NCBI GenBank assembly: GCA_003508835.1 | Contig: PUFA01000012.1 | Coordinates: forward strand, 16,658,001-16,722,000 | DNA length: 64,000 bases | Direction of reading: 5' to 3' | From: Eonycteris spelaea | Lineage: Eukaryota; Chordata; Mammalia; Chiroptera; Pteropodidae | Shown here: positions 12,613 to 26,019 of the stretch, one piece after another | Numbering within the stretch: the stretch's first letter is position 1 | How the letters are laid out: every line of letters begins with the position of its first letter | Notes under the pieces: model-generated | What the model was told of the DNA's origin: nothing | Seen by the model: only the letters and a program-made list of their open reading frames with translations | Databases searched by the model: none | Made by a program: the position numbers and the translations under genes

Positions 12613-12869
12613 AATATATATATACATATATTCCTCTTCAGATATTGCAAACTGAACATCAGCAGACCTTTATTGTAGCCCTACTACAGCCCACCCACTA
12701 TGCTAGCTTTTCTGAAAAAGTAAACCTGATAATGACCACAGCCTCTGCTTTAGTGAATCTGGCCTTTGGGATACAAGCAGGAGCACCTGTAATTGAATAC
12801 AAGAGACCCAACCATCAGCTTTCTGTTGGTAGGAAAAGCTATCTTGAAAAAATATATATGTGCATGTGT

Positions 12870-12870
<1 letters not shown>

Positions 12871-12906
<36 letters not shown>

Positions 12907-12965
12907 TGTATATCTTAAATATATATATGTATCCTAAATATGTATGTGTGTGTGTGTGTGTGTGT
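12871..12965. repeat. (CA)15 and (TG)10 microsatellite pair in inverted order
   Basis: (CA)15 occupies 12871-12900 and a TG run occupies 12945-12965. The spacer between them, and the sequence just after, contain related copies of a tcctaaatat-type motif within AT-rich sequence. The two tracts are complementary. Confidence 0.95.
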
Positions 12966-13144
12966 ATCCTAAATATATACAAAAATAAAAATTGGGTGCA
13001 TGGGCCTTTTCCCTAAATCTGGTTGGCTGGTTTTCTTCTCTGCCAGTTTGAATTAATAGCTCCTTGGAGTTACTCCTTATAATACAGAAATGAAATAATC
13101 TATGCTGGCATAGTCTTTAAGTTTGGACAAGTATTATAATATCA

Positions 13145-13270
13145 CTAGCCATATATATAACCCTATGTCCTTGGGCAAATTCACTAAACTCTATAAGCCA
13201 CAGTTTTCTTATTCATAACTAACTACCTCACAGTCATTAGGATTAAATGAGATAATATGTGTAAAGTTCA
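13145..13270 (+). repeat. MIR remnant
   Basis: MIR 3' half order: ttgggcaaattcactaaact, cacagttttcttattcataa, then gattaaatgagataatatgtgt. Confidence 0.7.
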
Positions 13271-13864
13271 TATATATCCATAGATTAATATTTTGCAAAT
13301 ATCACATTGTTGTAGTGTATTTTAATTTTCTGATTTCTCTTTGGGTAGACAGACTAGGGAAGTATATATGTGGAAAAAATGAATAGTACTCAGCTATAGT
13401 ACGAATAAAATCTAGAATCAAAGAAAAGGTTTCCTGGTATTATAATTTCAATGTGGAAACAGTTGATTTATAAAAACTGGGATAGCTTCTTAAGATTTTT
13501 TTCTTCGATAATGTTATAATTTCTTTTAAATGAAAAATTTTCCAACAGGTTTGACAGAACTTTACTTATATATTGCAACCATTAGATAGGTATTCCCCAC
13601 CTCATTTCAGAAGTATTCAAGGCAACTAAAATTTTACAAGACTTGGTATATATAACTGCACACAACTATTTTTTCATTTTGGAAGAACTGGAAAACAGTT
13701 ATAATAGTCCACAAAATTTTAACTTTTTCCAGGAGTATAAAAAAATATAAATATTTTGACCTGGCATATTAGATTAACTCAGACTTTGAACTATAATATC
13801 AAATATTGAATCTAAAGATCATAAATAGATTGTAATAATCAAAGGAGTAATAAAAACAATTTCC

Positions 13865-14348
13865 CATGTTCTTAACAGTTCTGTAGGTCAGAAGTCTGAT
13901 ATAGATCTAAACAAGCTAAAACCAAGGTGTCAGGAGGCTCTAGGAGAGAATCATGTGTGCTATTGGCAGAATTTAATTCCTTGCAACTATAGGACCATGG
14001 TATTTCTTTATTGCTTTGCTGGCTGTCAGCTAATGACCATTCCCAGCTTCTAGAGGGTGCCACTTTGGCTCAAGGCCCTCATCTCCATCTTCAAAGCCAG
14101 CAATGTTCAGTCAAGTCCCTCTCATGTGTCAACTGTGTTCTTTTTCTTCTTTGGTCATATCTCTGACTCATTCTTCTGCCTTCCTACTCCTACTTAAAGA
14201 CCTATGTGTTTATACGAGGCCACCTAGGATATTCTTCTTGTCTCAGAGTTCTTAACCTTAATCATACCTGCAAAGTCTCATGTGCCATGTAAGGTAACAT
14301 ACTCACATGCTCTGGAAATTAAGGACATAGGCATTATTCTGCCTGCTT
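13865..14348 (-). mobile_element. MLT1-type MaLR LTR
   Basis: In reverse orientation the copy carries the MLT1 LTR landmarks: acagttctgtaggtcagaag near 13878, ctggctgtcagctaatgacc, catcttcaaagccagcaatg and gccatgtaaggtaacatact, ending with cattattctgcctgc. Solitary LTR, no internal viral genes seen. Confidence 0.8.
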
Positions 14349-14934
14349 TCGCGGGGAAGATATGAATTCTGGAAATTGACTCAAGCAGAAGCAGAAAACC
14401 TTAATAGTGGAATGAACATAGGAAAAAATACAATAAGCCATCATAGTAATGCCTTAAAACGTAATGCATTTTGAAGGGACAGATAAATTCAAAGGATGAA
14501 AATTTTTTCACTTCATTTTGTGAAAGAGCCATGTTCTTGCAAATAAATATGCTTTGGCTTCCTAGATTTATCTTTTCTTTTCTGTGGACTTTGAAAAGCA
14601 CTTTGAAACTCAAAGTTGAGCAGACATTCCTTTTGTTTTAGCTCTGTCTTCTACCACCCCAGGGAAATTAAAGCTGCTCAAGGAGTACAGTTCCAAAGAG
14701 CAATGAAAAACTATTCATAAAAGGAAAAAGAAAAACTTAGGTTTATAATAAATACTTAAATTTTTTCCTACTGCATCATCTTGGGGGTAAGAAATGCCTT
14801 CCTAAGCAGGACCATAAAAACAGAAACCATAAAGGAAAATATAGACACATACACACACACAGGGCTGAGCTCCAGAATTAGGAGGAACCGCCTAAGTCAG
14901 TTTTAAAAATAAAATAAGCAAGACAATTCACCTA

Positions 14935-15300
14935 GGAACTTCAGATGACTTATATAAATAGGTTGAAAGATAATCAGCCTCGCTAGTTATCAGGAAACTT
15001 CAAACTAACACAGTGAAGTTCTCCATCCATCAGATTAACCAAATAAAAAATAGATGAATATATAAATATGTAATATATCATGTTGTATTTACACTCATGC
15101 ATAAATACATACACATGTATGTATGTTAAAATCCTAGGAGAAAGCAATTTGGAATCATTTATGTAAATTTAAAATGCACATACATTTAGGCATAGCAGTT
15201 TTATTTATATAAATTTACCTAACAGAACTAACTAAATGTTTGTACCTAAAGATGTACCTCTCTCGAGTTTTAATTATCATTTTGCTTAGAAAGAAAAAAA
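14935..15300 (+). mobile_element. old L1 fragment, ORF2 3' region
   Basis: Sequence resembles the old L1M ORF2 end: aatcagcctcgctagttatc, a catcagattaaccaaa block, then gcaatttggaatcattt and aaaatgcacatacattt. Heavily degraded and AT-rich. Confidence 0.6.
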
Positions 15301-15429
15301 TTTGGAAAAATTCTAAATGCCTTTTTAGGAATGCTACATTTTTTTTTTTCTTCATAGCCATTAAAAAGAGTAAGGCCGATTTTTATATATGAGAAAGACA
15401 AATTTCCAAGACCATGTTCAGTCCAAAAA

Positions 15430-18400
15430 GCAAGTCACAGAGGGAAGCATTTTTGGAATGACAGAGTAAGGACCTCTGACAGTCTATTTCTCCATAAAAG
15501 CAAAAAGATCAGTGACAGAGATTCAAAATCAACTTTTTCAGAACTCTGGAAATTAATCAGAGGATTAGAACTATTTGAGAAGAATGTCTTAATTAGCAAT
15601 GGCTGGATCTCAGTGAGAAAAGCACACCCTATCACTCCCCAGCTCTGCCGTAGCCTTTAATAACCAGAGGCCTTACAACCACTGGAGGAGAAAGAATGGA
15701 TCTTGAGCATCCCTACAAGTCCCAGGCCCAGTAAATTGTAGCTATTTGACCTGTCCAGCAGCTCTCCAGAAAAACTGCATTCATTGGGCTTGTCTTTATT
15801 TGACCTTGTTCAGAACTCGCTAAGGGAGAAACCCTATCACAGGGCATCCATCAAAAATATCAGTGGCAATTATTTAACATCACAGCTGCCCAAGGCAGAA
15901 ATGGAGCAACCACGAGGCTAACCAAAAACTTAACAGGAAAATCAGAGGTTAGCAAAAAACTTAAAAGGAGAATCTGAGGTATCAGATGTCCATAGGAATC
16001 TTCGAAAAGCTCCAGTATATTCTTGGAATTACAGAAGGCCACACACATGCAGGATCATGCACATGGCCAGGAAAGACTTGGGAATGGTGTAACCTCTCAA
16101 CTCTGGATGAACTTGAGGCTCTGTCTGCATCGGCAGGAGTGAAGGCTAAAGCAGAATTGTAAACTGCCTGCTGGAACATAGAAGGCATGCCCCAGTACAC
16201 ATACACACAGCCCCCAGCAAACGCTTAGAGACTTATTCATTCAAGGCATTTAAAGAAAAGAAATCTCTCTTAACTGACCACTAGGTTAACCAAGCAGGGA
16301 CTTCAGTGGCCAGAGACCACAAAGAATATAGACTTAACTAAAATTAGTTTAGGGAAGTCGCTAACAAAAAGCAACAAATGAGAAAAACAAATCCAGAGGA
16401 TAAAATAGGATCTAATTTCCAGAGCTGCCACATTATTTTATTAAAATGTCCAGTTAAAAAATTTTTTGAGACATACAAAGTAACAGGAAAATGTAAAGTT
16501 GGCTCAAATACAGGGGAAAAAAGCCGTCAATATAAACTGCCTCTGTGGAAGCTGAGACACTAGACCTACGAAAGACTTTAAATCAGCTATTATAAATATC
16601 TTTTAAAGGCTAAAGGAAATTGTCTAAAGAACTAAAGGAATGTATGAGACAAGTGTCACATAAAATAGTATTAATAAAGGGTAGGGATTTTTTTGAAGAA
16701 CCAAAGAGGTATTCTGGAGTTGAAAAGTACAATAACTGAAATGTAAAATTCACTACAGAGGTTCAGTAACAGATTCAAGCTGACAGAAGATCAGAACTTG
16801 AAGATATGTCAGTTGATATTATCCAGTCTGAAAAAAAACAAAGACAAAAGAATGAAGAAAAATGAACAGAGTCTCAAAGACTTACAGAATACCCTCAAGC
16901 ATACCAACATGCAGATGATGGGAGTCAAGAAGGAGGGAACAGAAAGAAAGGGCCTAAAGGAATATTTGAAGAAATGCCAGCTGAAATGTTCCACAGTCTC
17001 ATGAAAAATATTATATATCCAAGAAGCTCGATCAACTCCAAGCAGGACAAACTCAAAGACATCTTCACTGAGACACAGCATAGGCAAACTGTTGAAAGCC
17101 AGCAATGGAGAGAGAACCTTGAAAGCAGCAAGAGAAAAACAACTCATGGTATCCAAAGGAGCCTCGACAGCATTAACAGCTGACTTCTCATGAAAACCAT
17201 GGAGGCCAGAAAGCAGCAGGATGATATATTTAAAGTGAATTTTTTTAAAAAAAGACTATCAATTAATAAGTCTATATCTCGTAGAATTATCCTACAGAAA
17301 GAAAGGAAAAATTAAGACAGTCACAAACAATAAGCAGAGTTCACTGCTAGCAAATCTGCCTTACAAGACATAGTAAAGGGAGTCCTTCAGGCTGAAATGA
17401 AAGGACACTAGACATTAATTCAAATACACGCAAAGAAAAAGAGCACTGATAAAGAGAGCTATGTAGGTAACTATAAAAGACAACATAAATATATTTCGCT
17501 TGTATCTTATATTACTAAGATGGCAATGCTATCCAAATTGATCAACATATTCATTGCAATCTCAGAATCCCATATGTCTTTTTGGGAGAAACTGACATAC
17601 TGATCCTAAAATTCATATGGAAATGCAAAGCACCCCTAATAGCCAAAACAACGTTGAAAGAAAAGAAAGTTTGAGAATTCATACTCCTTAATTTCAAACT
17701 GACTGTATAGTTACGGAATCATGACTGTGATGTTGGCATAAAGATAGGCGTGTATAAATGGAACAGAGTGGAAAGCATAGAAATAAACACTTCTATTAAT
17801 GGTAAATTAATTTTAAACAAGGATGCCAAGACCATTCAATGTGGGAAAAATAGTCTTTTCTATAAATAGTACTGGGAAAACTGGATATCTACAAAATAAT
17901 GAAGTTGAACTACTTCATGCTATAAAAAAAAATTAGAATGGCCTATTAGACTCAAATGCAAAAGTTAAAACTATACCACTTTTAAAAGTAAACATAGGAG
18001 TAAATTTTTATAACCTTGGGTTAGTCAATGGTTTCTTAGATATACTGACAGCACAAGCAACTAAAGGAAAAGTAGATAATTGGGACTTTACCAAAATTAA
18101 AAACTTCAGCTTCAGAGGATATCACTATGAAAGTGAAAAGACAATGAAGAGAAGGGGAGAGTTTTTTAATAAATCATGTATCTGAAAAAAGACTTGTACC
18201 CAGAATATATGAAAAATCCTTACAGCTCAACAATAAAAGACAGATAACCCAATATGAAAAATAGGCAAAAGATTTGAATAGACATGACTCCAAAGAAGAT
18301 ATACAAATGTCTAATAAGCACATGAAAAGAAGCTCCACATCATTAGTCATTGGCTTTGGGAAACCGCAATTAAAAATCACATGAGATACCACTTACCACC

Positions 18401-19110
18401 CACTAGGATGGCTAAAATAAAAAGGCAAAGAGTGACGAGGATGTCAAGAAACAGGAACCCTCATACGATGCTGATAGAGATATGAAATGGTGCAGCTACT
18501 TTCAAAAACAGTTTGGCAGCTTCTCAAAATGTTAAGCACAGACTTAACCATATTGACCCAGCAATGCCGCCCCTGGATATTAACCCAAGAGAAATGAAAA
18601 TATACGTCCGCATAAAAATTTATACACAGATGTTCATAGCAACATTATTCATAATAGCCAAGAAATGGATACAAGCTACATGTTCACCAACTGTTGTGTA
18701 GAGAAACAAAATGTGATATATGCAATAGAATATTATATGGTGATAAAAGGAATGACGTACTGACACCTGCTTTAGCATGATCACACCTTAAAAACATGGG
18801 GCCAACTGAAAAGCCAGTCATAGTAGACCACATATTGTATCATTCCATTTATATGACATGTCCAGAAAAGGCCAGTTCATAGAGACAGAAAGTGGGTTTA
18901 TGGTCATGAGGAGGGGAACATTGAGAGTAACTGCTAATGAGCACAAGGTTTCATTTGGGGGTGACAAAAATGTCCTAAAATTAGATGGTAGGGGTTGAGA
19001 ATCTCTATGAATATACTAAAAACCACTGAATTATATACACTTTTAAAGGGTGAATTTTATGGTATGTGAATTATATCAAGCTGTTTTATAAAGGCGGTTG
19101 TCACATTTAC
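15430..19110 (+). mobile_element. L1 element with large internal ORF2 deletion
   Basis: The order of parts is that of an L1M element. A 5' UTR-like start (gaatgacagagtaaggacct) is followed by an ORF1-type region at 16660-17430. There KDKRMKKNEQ and MMGVKKEG are readable, and downstream blocks resemble the ORF1 C-terminal domain and the aaagggagtccttcaggctg end. From 17520 the sequence jumps to late ORF2 (atggcaatgctatccaaatt) and runs through the 3' end with tatggtatgtgaattatatc near 19060. Most of ORF2 is missing and all frames are broken. Confidence 0.8.
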
Positions 19111-19894
19111 TTTATTTACAGTGAGACTATATTTACTTATTGGTGATACAATTTTAAAAAAAAAGAAAATAAATTAGGTGGCTCCTGAGGTCTTTTTCAG
19201 CTCCAGCATACCAGGACCATATACCATGGAGCTCTTCTAGGCCTTGGGACCTGTTCTCCCCTCACCTTCCCTGACCTCAGGGGCACTCCCACTGTCCTTC
19301 AGGGGTCAGCAACAATGTCCTCAATTGCAGGTTGAGACAGAGTGAGGAGTACAGAGGTTCACTGAGGAATAACACCTGCGAAAGGAAAAGAGGAAGAAGT
19401 AGATGCCGTCAGGCTGCAATGCAGACCTCACAGAAGGCTCTGCAAACTCAACGAGAAACTCCACAGCCAAGAGTTCTTATTAGAAGAGCCCTGCGTTGCG
19501 TGGAAATGGGCGGGCCCTTTCCTGCCCGTCACTAGCTGAGAGTTAAATGTGAAAACTGACTCTATCAAAAATAACTTCCTTGAGATGAAATTCGTATACC
19601 ATAAAATTTACCTTCTAAAGTATCTAATCCAATGGTCTTTAGTATATTCTCAGAGAAATGTTCAACTGTCACCACTATCTAACTTCAGAATATTTGGGGT
19701 TAAACTTGACTCCTCTTTTTATCTCATATCCCGAGTATATAGTCATCGGTTTTGTCCAGAATCTGACCACTTTTCATTGCCAAGGTATGATCAGTCTGCT
19801 TACTTGGAGTTTTCCAGTGGCAAAAATTGATGTTCCTGTTTTTGTTTTTGCCATCTCCCACCCCTAATTCTATTCTCAACATAGCATCCAGAGT

Positions 19895-20455
19895 GATCCT
19901 TTAAAAGTAAGTCAAATCATGTCACTTCTCTGCTCATACCCTCTAGTGGCTCTCAGTGGCTTCGCTTCTCAGAGTAAATGTAATCAAAATCCCATACAAA
20001 CCCCTACCTGACTGACCCCTGCTCTCAGACCTCATCTCCTTCTCCGCCTCCTCCCCACCCCGGCTCAGTCTTAGTTTTAGCCACTCTGGCCGCCTTGCTG
20101 TTCTTCAAAAACACAAAGGTCATGCTGGAGGCCTTTGTACTGCTGTTCCTTCATATTATCTGTGAAGGTGTTATTTCACCTTCTTTAAGGTTTTGCTCAA
20201 ATGTCATGCCCCTCAATTCTTAGTGACACCTTCCTCTGACACGTCCCCCTTTACTAACTTTTCTCCACAGTACTTACTACCATCTACAATCGTGTGGATT
20301 TTACCAATGTGCTTCTCTGTACCCCTCACTAGGAAATAAGCTCCTTTAAGGTGGGGATTTCGACAATGGTTTTAGTTTCCATCTGTCTCCTTGCACCCAT
20401 GGTGTCTGGCACTTACATTAGGGCCTTCAGTTCCTAGTGGTTGAATAAAGAAATG
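19895..20455 (+). mobile_element. L2 (LINE2) 3' end
   Basis: Good L2 order: gtcaaatcatgtcacttctc, gcactctagtggctctcagt-like block, ggccgccttgctgttcttca, tttgctcaaatgtcatgccc, and a tail gtctggcacttacattag then ttgaataaagaaatg. Confidence 0.85.
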
Positions 20456-21216
20456 CATGCACACCATGTTATTTTACGAGGTCCTCAAGTTCCCCTAACG
20501 TTTATGGGAGTGATTCCATCGTGAAAGGGAGCTGCATGGGTCTGGCTGCAGCCAATCCTCTGAACCTGTCTTCTACACCAGGCTGCCCTCTCAAAAAACC
20601 TACTAGCGCTCTTGTTCCTGTCTAAGGAAATTTTATGACTCCAGAACCTCTCAGTGAAAAACGCACTTCTGGAGGTCCAGACACAAACACTCTAATACAG
20701 GTACCAGTTTAGAAAGAGGCCCTGTGAACCAGCACTTTGTCCCCATTTCCAGGTGCTTCTGCCATAGGCTGGGGGTGGCCATTTATTTGTTCTGCAATTA
20801 ATGAAAAGAAGAGAGACTCTTTTGAAAAACTGGTGAAGGATTTTGATTTTTTAATATTAGTAATATAATCTGCAGTATAATGATTGGCAACTTTTATTAT
20901 TAAGGATGATTTTATTACTGAGGGTCCAGTCTTTTAACCTGTGATTTCTAAAAATTGGATTTTTTAGTTTTTTCATGTATACAACACTTCAACTATTATA
21001 GTATCAATTACATGTAGAAAATTGTGGCAGTGCTTCATTGTTTTACAGAATTGGCAGGTATTCTGATTCATAAAAATGCATGCATTTTAATATGCCACAG
21101 TGTCATCATATTGACAGTGTGAACAAAGAAGTATATTTGATCATTTATTAAAAGCAGTAGTTTCAGTAGCTTAGTGAGCCTGGTGTTTCATTGTTGCTAC
21201 TTAATTTTTCTTACAG

Positions 21217-21380
21217 GACAAAGTTCTAAAAACATCAGTTCATCGCCAAGCATCGAGAGTTTGCCTGGAGGAAGAGAATTCACTGGTTCCCCACCTTCGT
21301 CTGCTACTAAAAAGGATTCCTTTTTTAGCAATATCTCCCGTTCCCGCTCACACAGCAAAACTATGGGCAGAAAAGAATCT
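21217..21380 (+). CDS. TBC1D5: TBC1D5 internal coding exon, Ser-rich region
   Basis: The acceptor is a T-rich stretch ending in cttacag and the donor is a near-consensus gtaagt after a TCT codon. The exon begins with GA, completing the Gly codon left by either preceding exon, and ends in phase 0. The 164 nt encode QSSKNISSSPSIESLPGG, then a GSPPSSATKKDSFFSN segment and a basic Ser/Arg stretch, SRSRSHSKTMGRKES. This is nearly identical to what I recall of human TBC1D5. The run is rich in Ser and Pro with basic residues, typical of a disordered and phosphorylatable linker between the TBC domain and the C-terminal helical segment. No catalytic residues are expected here. Confidence 0.96.
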
Positions 21381-22091
21381 GTAAGTATTTAAGCATGGTT
21401 TTTTAAAATCTTTTATTTTCCTCTAAAAGCATTCATTTCCTAAAGCTTTTTATAAAACTCTTAAAATTTTACAGACCAAATTTACAGACTAAAATGAATT
21501 ATTCATCAAAAATAATTTTATTACAATTTTAAGGAATATTTTAAGGCTATGGTCTGTATTATACTGGGAGAGAAAAAAAAAACATTGATTTAAAATAAGT
21601 TGAATCCCAAATCTCAGTCTTTTCCTCTACAGATGCCTTTTTGTCAAAGCCTGTGATTTTTTTCTAAAATGTAGCAAATAGCATTATACCAAATAATGGA
21701 CTAAGATACAAACAAGCTGAAAAACACCAAACTATTTTTTTCAGTTTTAAGTATTTCTTTAAAATTAAAAATAATTATTTTACCACTGTTTTAAAAGTTA
21801 TACAAATTACATTTAAATTATGGTATATTTGGTAGTTGCTCTCTGAGATCCTTTGTAACATCACTCAAAAGAACATATCTAAAGCATATCAAAACTTTAA
21901 AGACCTGGTTGTGTGTGAAATTTTTTTAAGCCAGCTTCACAAATAATAAAATCTTTAGCTACATTTTATAGCTAGTTTAACGCTTAATACTCTACTACGA
22001 AGAATTCATCTGCCCACTGAAAGAGGATGCAGGTTTAAGGTGTTACAGAAAATGATCTAGCTGTTGCTGAAATAGTCCTAAATTAGAAAAA

Positions 22092-22107
22092 ATATATATA
22101 TATATAT
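22092..22107. repeat. (AT)8 run
   Basis: Short perfect AT dinucleotide tract in AT-rich intron. Confidence 0.9.
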
Positions 22108-23469
22108 GTAAAACCTTTGAGGGATAATTATTTATGGTTCATAGAGTAGGTAGCAGCATGCTGTCTGTCTTTGTGGCTGTGTATGCCCCTGGGCAAGACA
22201 CTCAGCTTCCTGGTGTTTCAACCATCTCATGCAAATTGAACAACATGCTTTGCTCTCTGAAGAGAGGAGTTCACTACATACTCTCTCGGGGTTTCTTTCA
22301 ATGTGTAGGGACTGATTCTTTCATTTGTAGAAGAGCAGAACAGAACTTTCATTTAAAGATGGCAGCTTTAATGCCAGCAGTTAGCTTTGTTCCCTCCTAA
22401 GCTCCACTCCAGGAACAGTTAGAATAGTTAAAGATAAACCCTCAAGGAATAAGAAAACAGGAGAAAAGACAGCAGCAACAAATTTTTACTTGGAAAGCAG
22501 ATGTTAAGTGCTAACTAATTTAGCAGCCTAAGAAAGCTGAACACCAAGTCAGCAGTAGGTAGAAACCAAGAAGCAACTTGATTTAGATTCTAAAATCCTC
22601 TGGAAGCTCAGAAACTGGAAGAGGAATGAAGGTGAAACTGAAGACATGAAGTTTGGGCAGAAGTCTCTTCACAAAGCAATTAGATTCCTTTCTCCACTCT
22701 GGCCAGAGGTTTAATCCTCTGGAAAGTACAAAACGAAATGTCTCTGAGAGCTATGAGAGAGATAAGGTACATGCAAGTATGGACTACCTGACTGGTAAAG
22801 GGATAATGAATATATTTTACTACTGAATTTGAGATCCCCAGGCCTTACCCAAGTTACTTCCCAGAATAGCAGTGTATATCCCTCACAGCTGGATGGAAGA
22901 GTTTTCTCTAAGCAAAAACCACAAATAAACACACACACTACCACCAGTACCCCACCTCCAACCTTAGGGGTTCTCCAGGGAAACAGCCAGTTTACAATGA
23001 ACCCAACCATCACAGCCCTATCCAAGCACAGAGCTTTCACTTAACCTTTAGTTCACTCTATTTTATGTGAGTAAGAGAGCCAAGGATCACCAGGATGATA
23101 GGGAAAGACAGACAAAAAATAAATTTAAAAAAAAAAGTATCATTTATGTCCTGTTGTTTCCATGTGAGCACCTGGGACACAGTAATTAAGCAATAATAAC
23201 TCAGGTTGAGCTTTGGCCATACTATTTACCTGTAGTCAGAAAATAGCAAATAATGACATTAGCATAAATACCTCATTTTGAAAATATAATTCTTTTGAAA
23301 TTTATTTTCTTAATAGCTATTTAGGTGAAAACTATTTTTACATCAAAATAGTAAAAGGCTATTAAATTAAAAAAAAGGAAAGCAACTAGAAGGAAGCAAG
23401 TCTATGCAAGAGAATGATTTAGAAAAAATAAGCATTCAGAAAAAAAAGCTACAAACTAGAAATTTTTGG

Positions 23470-24168
23470 TACAGCTGGTATGGAAAACAGTATAGAGGTT
23501 TCTCAAAAAATTAAAAATGGATATACCTTTTGACCCAGCATTTGCACTTCCAGGTATTTATCCAAAGAAAACCAAAGCAATAATTCATAAAGATCTATGC
23601 ACTCCAATTTTCATGGCACCTCACTTTACAATAGCCAAGATATGGAAGCAACCTAACTGCCCATGAACAGACAATTGGATAAAGGAATTATGGTTCATAT
23701 ATACAATAGAATATTAGACTATCAGCCATTAGAAAAAATGAAATCCTACCATTTGCAATGACATGAATATACTTAGAGGTTACTATGCTGAGTGAAATAA
23801 GTCAGACAGAGAAAGATAAATACCATATGATTTCACTTAAATACAGTATCTAAGGAACAACAAGAACAAACTAGCCAAAAACAGACTCACAAATATAGTG
23901 AACAATTTGGTGATGGACAAAGAGGAGGGGAATTTGGGAGGCGGGGGGAGAATGGGGTGAAAGATTAAAGAAGTACAAATTAGTAATTGATAGTTTGGCA
24001 TGGGGATGGGGAGCACAGCAGAGGGAATGCAGTTAGCATCAATATGATGGCTAGGTGGAGGGCCAGGGAAGGGAGGAAGCAATTGGGGGGATTATTATGT
24101 GAACAATATAGATGTCTAACCAATGTACTGTATAGCTGAAACTAATTTAAATAAATAAATTTATTTTT
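23470..24168 (+). mobile_element. 5'-truncated L1, ORF2 end and 3' UTR
   Basis: Starts inside late ORF2 (ttttgacccagcatttgcac; tgcccatgaacagacaattg; ataagtcagacagagaaaga; catatgatttcacttaaata), then a G-rich 3' UTR (ggcatggggatggggagcac) and a 3' end tgtatagctgaaactaattt with an AT-rich tail. This 3' end type is known from bats, horses and carnivores. Stops and substitutions make it inactive. Confidence 0.85.
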
Positions 24169-25585
24169 TTTAAATCTGGTATCAAAAATGTAAAACTCAA
24201 TAGAAGAGTTGTAAGATAAAGTTGAGGCTATCTTCCCAGAAAATAAAATACAGACAGAAATGGAAGGTAAGAAAGAAAAATATAAGAAAATTAGACAACC
24301 AACCCAGAAAGTATAAACTCTAAAAAACAAGAGTTACAGAAAGAGAACAGGGAAAATGAAAGGAAGGAAATAGTCAAAAATATAATTCAATAAAGTTTTC
24401 TACTAACAAAAGACCTGAGTTTTCAGACTGAAAAAGTCTGTAGAATGTCCTACCCACACAAATACACACACCCAGATACATCCCTGGAAAAGTTCAAAAC
24501 TCTGAAAACCAAGAGATATCCTACAAACGTGTAGAATTGGGAGAAAAGGAGGTTTTCAATGAAGAATCAATAATTAGCATAGCTGCAAATTTCCCATAGC
24601 AACACCAGAAACAGGACAATGGAGGAATGCCTTTAGAGTTCTGAGAGAAAATTACTTCCAACCTGTATTCAACACCTAGCCAAACTAATTAAGTGTGAGG
24701 ATAGAATAAAGCCACTTTTAGACATTCAAGATTCAAAAAAATTATTTGCATGTACCCATACTCAGAATCCACTGGGTGATGCTCTAAAAAATAATAAAGA
24801 CATACCCTAACGATGAAGCATATATGAAAACAAGTAAATTATCCAGAGCAAGACAAAATTATTTCCCAGAATGATAATGTAGGAGACCCCAAGACTATAT
24901 ATAACACAGCTATTTAGCACATCCAGAGAAGCAGCCAACCCAGATTGGAGCAAGTTATAAGGTTCCAGAAAGTTTTCTCCAAAAAGATGCAATTATAAGA
25001 ATGACTAATATGTTTGAATGAATTAAGAAATTTATTCAACTAGAGGTTTTTGTGTTTAAATTAGTGATAACTTAAGAAAAACACAGGACAGTAAAACACA
25101 GGACAATTGGTAACCCCAAAGAAAAACAAAGAAGGTACAGGAAAAGGAAGGTTGTGATAAACTTTATAAGTGATCCATGACTATAATTTACGTAGACATG
25201 ATAATGTGTCTAAAATCTAAAGATAAGCCTGTTGACTGTTAATCTCACCAAAATTGTGATAAAATTCATTTGAGAAGATGGGGTGTGAGAACTGGGTGTT
25301 TGCAGGTGGAGGGGAAGGAGCTGGGGCTGGTGGTCATTAGAGCTAAATCCTCATCTACCCTGAATATTAGTGTATAATGCTCTAGAAAAATCAAGAAGCA
25401 GAAATACAAGCTAGAGATACAGAAATGAAAAAAAAAATGGGTAAAAGAGTTGAAAGTGATTACTTGTGGAGAACAGGAAGTAGAGGGTGGGGCTGTGTGA
25501 ACTGTTTTTCATAACAAGCCTTGTAGAACCATTTGACTTCAAAGTGTTACATATATAACTTAGATTAAAAATAATAACTGAAGAT
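24169..25585 (+). mobile_element. HAL1 (half-L1) element
   Basis: Degraded ORF1-type LINE without ORF2. Blocks include agaagagttgtaagataaag, gataagccaccttttagac-like and agccaaactaattaagtgtg (matching HAL1 ccaaactatcaatcaagtgtg), gcatgtacccatactcagaa, and a long 3' part to about 25585. It directly follows the L1 tail on the same strand. The 3' portion after 25080 is less certain. Confidence 0.7.
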
Positions 25586-26019
25586 CACAACAAAAATAGA
25601 ATGTATTGACATAATGAATTAGAAGAGGAGATGCCTGCCTGTACAAAGAACATGTCTATGAAGAACCAGAATAAGGAATAACAAATGAGAAAGGCATATG
25701 GAGAGATGTTTCATTTGCATTCTACCACATTTTGGTGGCATATGGATTAGTCTACAACACCAATTAATTACTTTTCTTTATGGTGTTACTGTAACTTAAA
25801 ACTGAGAAGTCGAGCAAAAATAGAAATAAAGTCTAATCCTCTACATAGACCTGCTGTGAACCAAGACACAATGCCAAATTATTATTCAAAATTTAATATA
25901 TTTCCTAACTTGAGGGAGGTACATAGGCAGAAATTGTCCAGTGAAAGCTCATGGTTTTCCAAGTAATAGGCTAGCTTATTTTTTTATGAAATAATGTGTT
26001 ATAGTCATTGCTCTTTACC

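Larger units (their letters stand above)
4759..21216 (+). other. TBC1D5 intron with 5S pseudogene, L1s, LTR and old repeats
   Basis: This 16.5-kb intron holds the repeats listed separately between 8.4 and 20.5 kb. Stretches 4759-8430, 10420-12320, 14350-14930 and 20460-21216 have nothing I can assign with confidence. Positions 6361-6425 look like a scrap of an ancient repeat (aacaagtatttattgtgtgcc pattern), and 5790-5890 may be another. A GC-richer unassigned patch lies at 11150-11540. Confidence 0.7.

Noticed and set aside
16798..17183. Two short plus-strand frames with Lys-rich peptides
   Set aside because: They are broken L1 ORF1 remnants, already covered by the L1 entry.
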